A DNA stretch of 6,875 bases from Acidiferrobacterales bacterium (lineage in GTDB: Bacteria > Pseudomonadota > Gammaproteobacteria > Acidiferrobacterales > Sulfurifustaceae): NCBI GenBank assembly GCA_015492195.1, contig WGFP01000057.1, forward strand, positions 1-6,875. The letters run 5' to 3'. The notes below the pieces were generated by a model. It saw only the letters and a list, made by a program, of their open reading frames with translations. It had not been told where the DNA came from and made no database searches. A program made the translations under genes and the position numbers. Positions 4,630 through 6,875 of this stretch are shown one piece after another; positions within the stretch are counted from its first letter, which is position 1; the number at the start of each line of letters is the position of its first letter.

Positions 4630-5205
4630 TCACTGCTTATACCATCGCGTCCTGAGCACCTTGTTGACACGTGCCGCGTAGGTGCGCGTGCCCTTGCTGC
4701 CGTTATAGCGCGCAAGCGCGGTGCGCAGGTTGCCTTTTTCCTTGTCGAGGTAATATTTCAGGATGGTGCAGCCGTACCGCAGATTGGTTTGTATCCGAAA
4801 CAGGCTGTCGCCGGGTTTACCGATTTCTTTGAGCCAGAAAGGCATTACCTGCATCAGGCCGCGCGCGCCGGCGGATGAAATCGCGAATTGGTTGAAATCG
4901 CTTTCGACGTCAATCACCGCCAGCACCAGTTCGGGGGCCAAACCGGCGCGTTTGGCCTCGTAATGCACGGTCTTCAGAAGCTTGATGCGGTAACGGGCGT
5001 CGGGAATGCGTTTTCCCAGCCGCTGCGACATGTCGGTCAGCCAGACTTCGGCATCGAAGCGGTCGGCGAAGCTGTCGGATTCCGCCACGGCCTTTTTGAG
5101 CAGCGCGCGCAGTTCCGGGTCCGCTTTACCGCTTGCCGCAAACGTCTGGCCGCCCAGCCAGAAGGCCGTGCCGATGATAACCGTCGTCAGAAGTCTTGCG
5201 CGCAT
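4630..5205 (-). CDS. Small periplasmic lytic transglycosylase (Slt/GH23-like domain)
   Basis: 191 residues from ATG at 5205. The N-terminus MRARLLTTVIIGTAFWLGG, followed by QTFA-AS, reads as a Sec signal peptide with cleavage near residues 23-24. The SLT domain covers about 75-185. It has the catalytic glutamate Glu101 in VIDVESDFNQFAISSAGARG, then GLMQVMP (117-123) and ALARYNGSKG in place of the more common ALAAYNAG. It would cut the MurNAc-GlcNAc bond of peptidoglycan to give 1,6-anhydro ends, supporting wall turnover or insertion of envelope complexes. It is a single-domain enzyme without the long superhelical part of Slt70 and without a lipobox, so it is probably soluble. The frame stays open upstream to 5400, but that start would overlap proS and place 65 residues before the signal peptide. 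No strong ribosome site precedes 5205, so the start is likely rather than certain. It lies 124 bp after proS on the same strand. Confidence 0.9.
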   Translation of the reverse strand: MRARLLTTVIIGTAFWLGGQTFAASGKADPELRALLKKAVAESDSFADRFDAEVWLTDMSQRLGKRIPDARYRIKLLKTVHYEAKRAGLAPELVLAVIDVESDFNQFAISSAGARGLMQVMPFWLKEIGKPGDSLFRIQTNLRYGCTILKYYLDKEKGNLRTALARYNGSKGTRTYAARVNKVLRTRWYKQ

Positions 5206-5329
5206 GCCGTGAATGTTTGTGGTTCTCTTATTCGGAAGGTAGGCCACGCCCCTGTTTTCTGCAAGGCGGCCTGTTACATCGTCATGGTGTAAGGTGAATT
5301 CGTGCACACAAACGCGTAACCAACATTCT

Positions 5330-6875
5330 TCAGCTTTTGATGATTCGTGATAATTCGGAAATGACCTGATCCAGAGGAATATCGCGGGGTTTTTTATCAC
5401 GCCGGCCCTTGTATTCCACTATCCCGTTGGCGAGGCCCTTGTCGCCCACGACCAGGCGGTGCGGGATGCCGATGAGATCGATGTCGGCGAACATAACGCC
5501 GGGGCGCTCGTTACGGTCGTCGAAGAGCACCTCGAAGCCGGCTGCTTGCAGTTCGGCATAAAGCTTCTCCGCGGCCTCGGCCACGGCTTTGGACTTGTTC
5601 AGCCCGATGGGCACGAGGGCGACGTGAAACGGTGCGATCGCGTCCGGCCAGATGATGCCGTTGTCGTCGTGGTTTTGTTCGATGGCGGCGGCGACGATGC
5701 GCGAGACGCCGATGCCGTAACAGCCCATCTCCATCGTAATGGACTTGCCGGCCTCGTCCAGCACCGTGGCGTTCATGGCCTCGCTGTACTTGGTGCCGAG
5801 ATAAAAGATGTGGCCCACTTCAATGCCGCGGCGAAGGGAGAGCGTACCGCTGCACCGGGACTGCTGGGAGTTGGGGCAGGGGTCGCCCTCGACCACGTTG
5901 CGGATGTCGGCGACCTCCGGTTCCGGCAGGTCGCGCCCCCAGTTGACGTTCCGTAAGTGTTTTCCGTTTTGATTCGCCCCGCACACAAAGTCGGCAAGCC
6001 GCGCCGCGCTCTCATCGGCGATGACCGGCACCTTGAGGCCCACCGGGCCGATGGAACCCGGCTCACAGCCGGCCGCGAGCTCAACCTCGCCCGGCGTGAC
6101 AAAAATCAAGGGCTTCATGACTTGCGGCAGTTGTTCCGCCTTGGCGACATTGAGTTCGTGATCGCCGCGCAACGCGAGCGCGATCACGCCGCCCGTGCCT
6201 TTCACGAGCAGGGTTTTTATCGTCTGCTTGGGATCGACCTTGAGAAAGCGGGAGACTTCCTCGATCGCGTGTTGGCCGGGGGTGTCCACCGTTTCCAGGG
6301 GCTTGGAAGGCGCCGCCCGTTTGCCGACCGGCGGCAATGTCTGGGCCAGTTCCACGTTGGCGGCGTAATCACAGCGGGAGCAGATCGCGATGGCATCCTC
6401 GCCGGAGTCGGCCAGCACGTGAAATTCATGCGAGAGGTTTCCGCCGATGGCGCCCGTGGCGGCCGCCACGGCGCGGAATTCCAGGCCGACGCGTTGGAAG
6501 ATCCGTGAATAAGTGGCGTGCATCCGTTCGTAGGTTTCCTTCAACGAGGTCTCATCGATATGAAACGAATAGGCGTCCTTCATCAGGAACTCGCGCGCGC
6601 GCATCACGCCGAAACGCGGACGGATCTCGTCACGAAACTTGGTCTGGATCTGGTAGAAGTTCGCGGGCAGCTGGCGGTAGCTCTTGATCTCGCGGCGGAT
6701 GAGGTCCGTGATCACCTCCTCGTGGGTGGGACCGAAACAGAAGTCCCGCTTATGCCGGTCCTTGAGTCGCAACAATTCCGGGCCGTATTCGTCCCAGCGC
6801 CCGGACTCTTGCCACAACTCCGCCGGTTGCACCGCGGGCATCAGCACTTCCTGGGCGGAGGCTGCGTCCATCTCC
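5330..6875 (-). CDS. proS: Prolyl-tRNA synthetase, bacterial type with INS editing domain, 5' end outside window
   Basis: The frame runs from the right edge to TGA at 5330-5332. By comparison with E. coli ProRS about 60 N-terminal residues lie outside; the ATG at 6871 is internal, matching an EEM context in the E. coli protein. It charges tRNA-Pro with proline in the cytoplasm. Numbering from that Met, the class II catalytic core shows LMPAVQPAELWQESGRW (10-26), the proline-binding GPTHEE loop (47-52), motif 2 FRDEIRPRFGVMRAREF (79-95) and motif 3 GIGVSRIVAA (386-395). The INS editing domain, which removes misacylated Ala, occupies about 185-310 and includes the TIKTLLVK block. The C-terminal 100 residues are the anticodon-binding domain (DDRNERPGVMFADIDLIGIP). 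Extra cysteines occur at CSRC (164-167) and at Cys332 and Cys340 (DPCPNSQQSRC), the second pair more widely spaced than I expect. The gene is intact within the window. Confidence 0.97.
   Translation of the reverse strand, partial: EMDAASAQEVLMPAVQPAELWQESGRWDEYGPELLRLKDRHKRDFCFGPTHEEVITDLIRREIKSYRQLPANFYQIQTKFRDEIRPRFGVMRAREFLMKDAYSFHIDETSLKETYERMHATYSRIFQRVGLEFRAVAAATGAIGGNLSHEFHVLADSGEDAIAICSRCDYAANVELAQTLPPVGKRAAPSKPLETVDTPGQHAIEEVSRFLKVDPKQTIKTLLVKGTGGVIALALRGDHELNVAKAEQLPQVMKPLIFVTPGEVELAAGCEPGSIGPVGLKVPVIADESAARLADFVCGANQNGKHLRNVNWGRDLPEPEVADIRNVVEGDPCPNSQQSRCSGTLSLRRGIEVGHIFYLGTKYSEAMNATVLDEAGKSITMEMGCYGIGVSRIVAAAIEQNHDDNGIIWPDAIAPFHVALVPIGLNKSKAVAEAAEKLYAELQAAGFEVLFDDRNERPGVMFADIDLIGIPHRLVVGDKGLANGIVEYKGRRDKKPRDIPLDQVISELSRIIKS

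Noticed and set aside
5206..5400. A longer N-terminus for the lytic transglycosylase, starting at 5400
   Set aside because: It would overlap the end of proS by about 70 bp and put 65 unrelated residues before a clear signal peptide beginning at 5205.
6869..6871. ATG at 6871 as the true start of proS
   Set aside because: The reading frame continues to the window edge (preceding codon GAG), and E. coli ProRS has about 60 residues before this point, including part of the catalytic core.

Overview
The window looks like a chromosomal segment of a GC-rich gammaproteobacterium. The prolyl-tRNA synthetase is the long bacterial type and is very close to the E. coli enzyme along its length. The rest is a respiratory cluster plus a housekeeping pair. 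I cannot name a genus. The intergenic repeats and the heme A/CuA respiratory genes would suit a free-living, possibly chemolithotrophic, respirer, but that is inference.

Layout: positions 1-2968 hold a minus-strand operon read right to left. It contains a 54-residue single-helix subunit gene (2804-2968), a CuA subunit II (2231-2773), a B-family heme-copper oxidase subunit I (527-2218), and the start of heme O synthase ctaB, which is cut by the left edge (1-410). Positions 2969-3185 form a divergent promoter region with an Fnr/Dnr-like dyad. Heme A synthase ctaA (3186-4163) runs rightwards. Positions 4164-4629 are a convergent, non-coding interval filled with repeats: a long imperfect inverted repeat, REP-like hairpins, and a roughly 140-bp element with near-perfect terminal inverted repeats flanked by TA. 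A small periplasmic lytic transglycosylase (4630-5205) and proS (5330-6875, 5' end missing) follow on the minus strand.

The gene order small subunit - II - I matches Thermus ba3 oxidase (cbaD-cbaB-cbaA). CtaB and CtaA would convert heme B to O to A for the enzyme, and CuA in subunit II would accept electrons from cytochrome c or a copper protein. The main point of interest is subunit I. It keeps all six metal-binding histidines, but the position of the His-cross-linked catalytic tyrosine is glutamine (Gln235). The proton-loading Asp next to the active-site heme is Asn, and part of the K-channel differs. Loss of that tyrosine is the hallmark of the unconventional NO-reductase-like families (eNOR, sNOR, gNOR, nNOR) described among heme-copper enzymes. 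The cluster may therefore be an NO reductase, or an atypical oxidase, that would ordinarily be annotated as cytochrome c oxidase. The divergent promoter dyad sits where an Fnr/Dnr-type activator would work on this operon, which fits an NO- or oxygen-responsive role but does not prove it.
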